Positions 5,077-5,362 of a stretch of DNA of 5,362 bases are shown here, piece after piece. The notes beneath the pieces were generated by a model that had not been told where the DNA came from, did not search any database, and was given only the letters and a program-made list of their open reading frames with translations. The first letter of the stretch is position 1, and the number at the start of each line of letters is the position of its first letter. This DNA is from JBGYPP01 sp041838515 (GTDB lineage: Bacteria > Bacillota > Clostridia > Lachnospirales > Lachnospiraceae): positions 1 to 5,362 of the forward strand of contig JBGYPP010000041.1 in the NCBI GenBank assembly GCA_041838515.1. The letters are read 5' to 3'. A program made the translations under genes and the position numbers.

Positions 5077-5362
5077 GCCATACCGGATTTTTCCGCCGGC
5101 CACGGACAGCCATCTCTAAGCGGTATAGAAAAATACACGCCCAGGTCTAGCTCATGGACCGGTCCCCAGCCTACGGCTCCCTCTCCATGCTGCGCCATAC
5201 CGCATCTTGCCGCCAACCACGGACAGCCATCTCTAAGCGGTATAGAGAAATACACGCCCAGGCCTAGCTCATGGACCGGTCCCCAGCCTACGGCTCCCTC
5301 TCCATGCTGCGCCATACCGCATCTTGCCGCCAACCACGGACAGCCATCTCTAAGCGGTATAG
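5077..5362. repeat. 117-bp tandem repeat, at least 2.4 copies, running off the right edge
   Basis: Copies start at 5077, 5194 and 5311. Copies 1 and 2 differ at seven of 117 positions; copies 2 and 3 are identical over the 52 bases visible. Five of the seven differences fall in bases 10-23 of the unit. Conserved inner structures are ATACCGC...GCGGTAT (5197-5203 with 5237-5243; one mismatch in copy 1), CATGGA...TCCATG (5153-5158 with 5184-5189, and the same in copy 2), the hairpin AGCC-TAC-GGCT nested inside the latter, and the palindrome GGACCGGTCC (5156-5165, 5273-5282). One minus-strand frame is open from the right edge to a stop at 4974 and would give 39-residue repeats, but a plus-strand frame is open too, and six of the seven differences change the amino acid in either reading. 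I therefore treat it as non-coding. Nothing else gene-like is seen between 4922 and the right edge. Confidence 0.93.

Noticed and set aside
4974..5362. Minus-strand open frame with 39-residue repeats, then IEG repeats, ending in the AT-rich tract
   Set aside because: The frame is open only because the 117- and 9-bp periods are multiples of three. A plus-strand frame is equally open, copy differences are mostly non-silent, and the last 15 or so residues are a low-complexity reading of the AT-rich tract. It could be the end of a gene to the right, but nothing positive supports it.
5050..5362. Plus-strand open frame from an ATG in the 9-bp repeats to the right edge
   Set aside because: No Shine-Dalgarno precedes the ATG, the sequence is purely repetitive, and copy differences change amino acids.
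5077..5362. CRISPR array or other spacer-repeat array
   Set aside because: Copies are directly contiguous with no unique spacers, the 117-bp unit is far too long for a CRISPR repeat, and no cas gene is present.

Overview
This window holds part of an anaerobic (early cobalt insertion) cobalamin biosynthesis operon, all on the minus strand and read right to left. The gene order is cbiF (4921-4103), cbiG (4113-2977), cbiH (2996-2232), a three-domain cbiJ-cbiE-cbiT fusion (2244-202), and the start of a further ORF (170 to the left edge). Neighbouring complete genes overlap by 11, 20 and 13 bp, and the last ORF begins about 31 bp after the fusion stops. This indicates one transcript with translational coupling. 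No tRNA, rRNA, CRISPR array, insertion sequence or phage gene is visible.

The enzymes cover a connected part of the corrin pathway. CbiH performs C17 methylation and ring contraction (cobalt-precorrin-3 to 4). CbiF performs C11 methylation (4 to 5A). CbiG opens the lactone and releases acetaldehyde (5A to 5B). The fusion covers three consecutive later steps: reduction of 6A to 6B (CbiJ), C15 methylation with decarboxylation to 7 (CbiT), and C5 methylation to 8 (CbiE). CbiD (5B to 6A), CbiL, CbiC, the chelatase and the amidation enzymes are not in view and must lie elsewhere. CbiG, and no CobG, is what points to the anaerobic route.

Both flanks of the operon consist of tandem repeats, which is the unusual part. 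On the left, an 81-bp unit occurs almost twice (80/80 identical bases) and runs off the edge. It lies in frame behind a good Shine-Dalgarno and ATG, so it would encode 27-residue tandem repeats at the N-terminus of the next protein. On the right, upstream of cbiF, are in order: a GC-rich hairpin just before the ribosome binding site, an AT-rich tract with a duplicated 11-mer, five 9-bp minisatellite units, and a 117-bp unit repeated at least 2.4 times that carries conserved inverted repeats. No cobalamin riboswitch is recognisable in the 441 bases upstream of cbiF.

Organism (inference): the DNA is GC-rich, yet ATA isoleucine codons are frequent. Strong purine-rich Shine-Dalgarno sites (AGGAGG, GGAGGAG) precede genes, and the pathway is anaerobic. 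This best fits an anaerobic Firmicute, perhaps a GC-rich gut Clostridia member. Genus cannot be read from the sequence.
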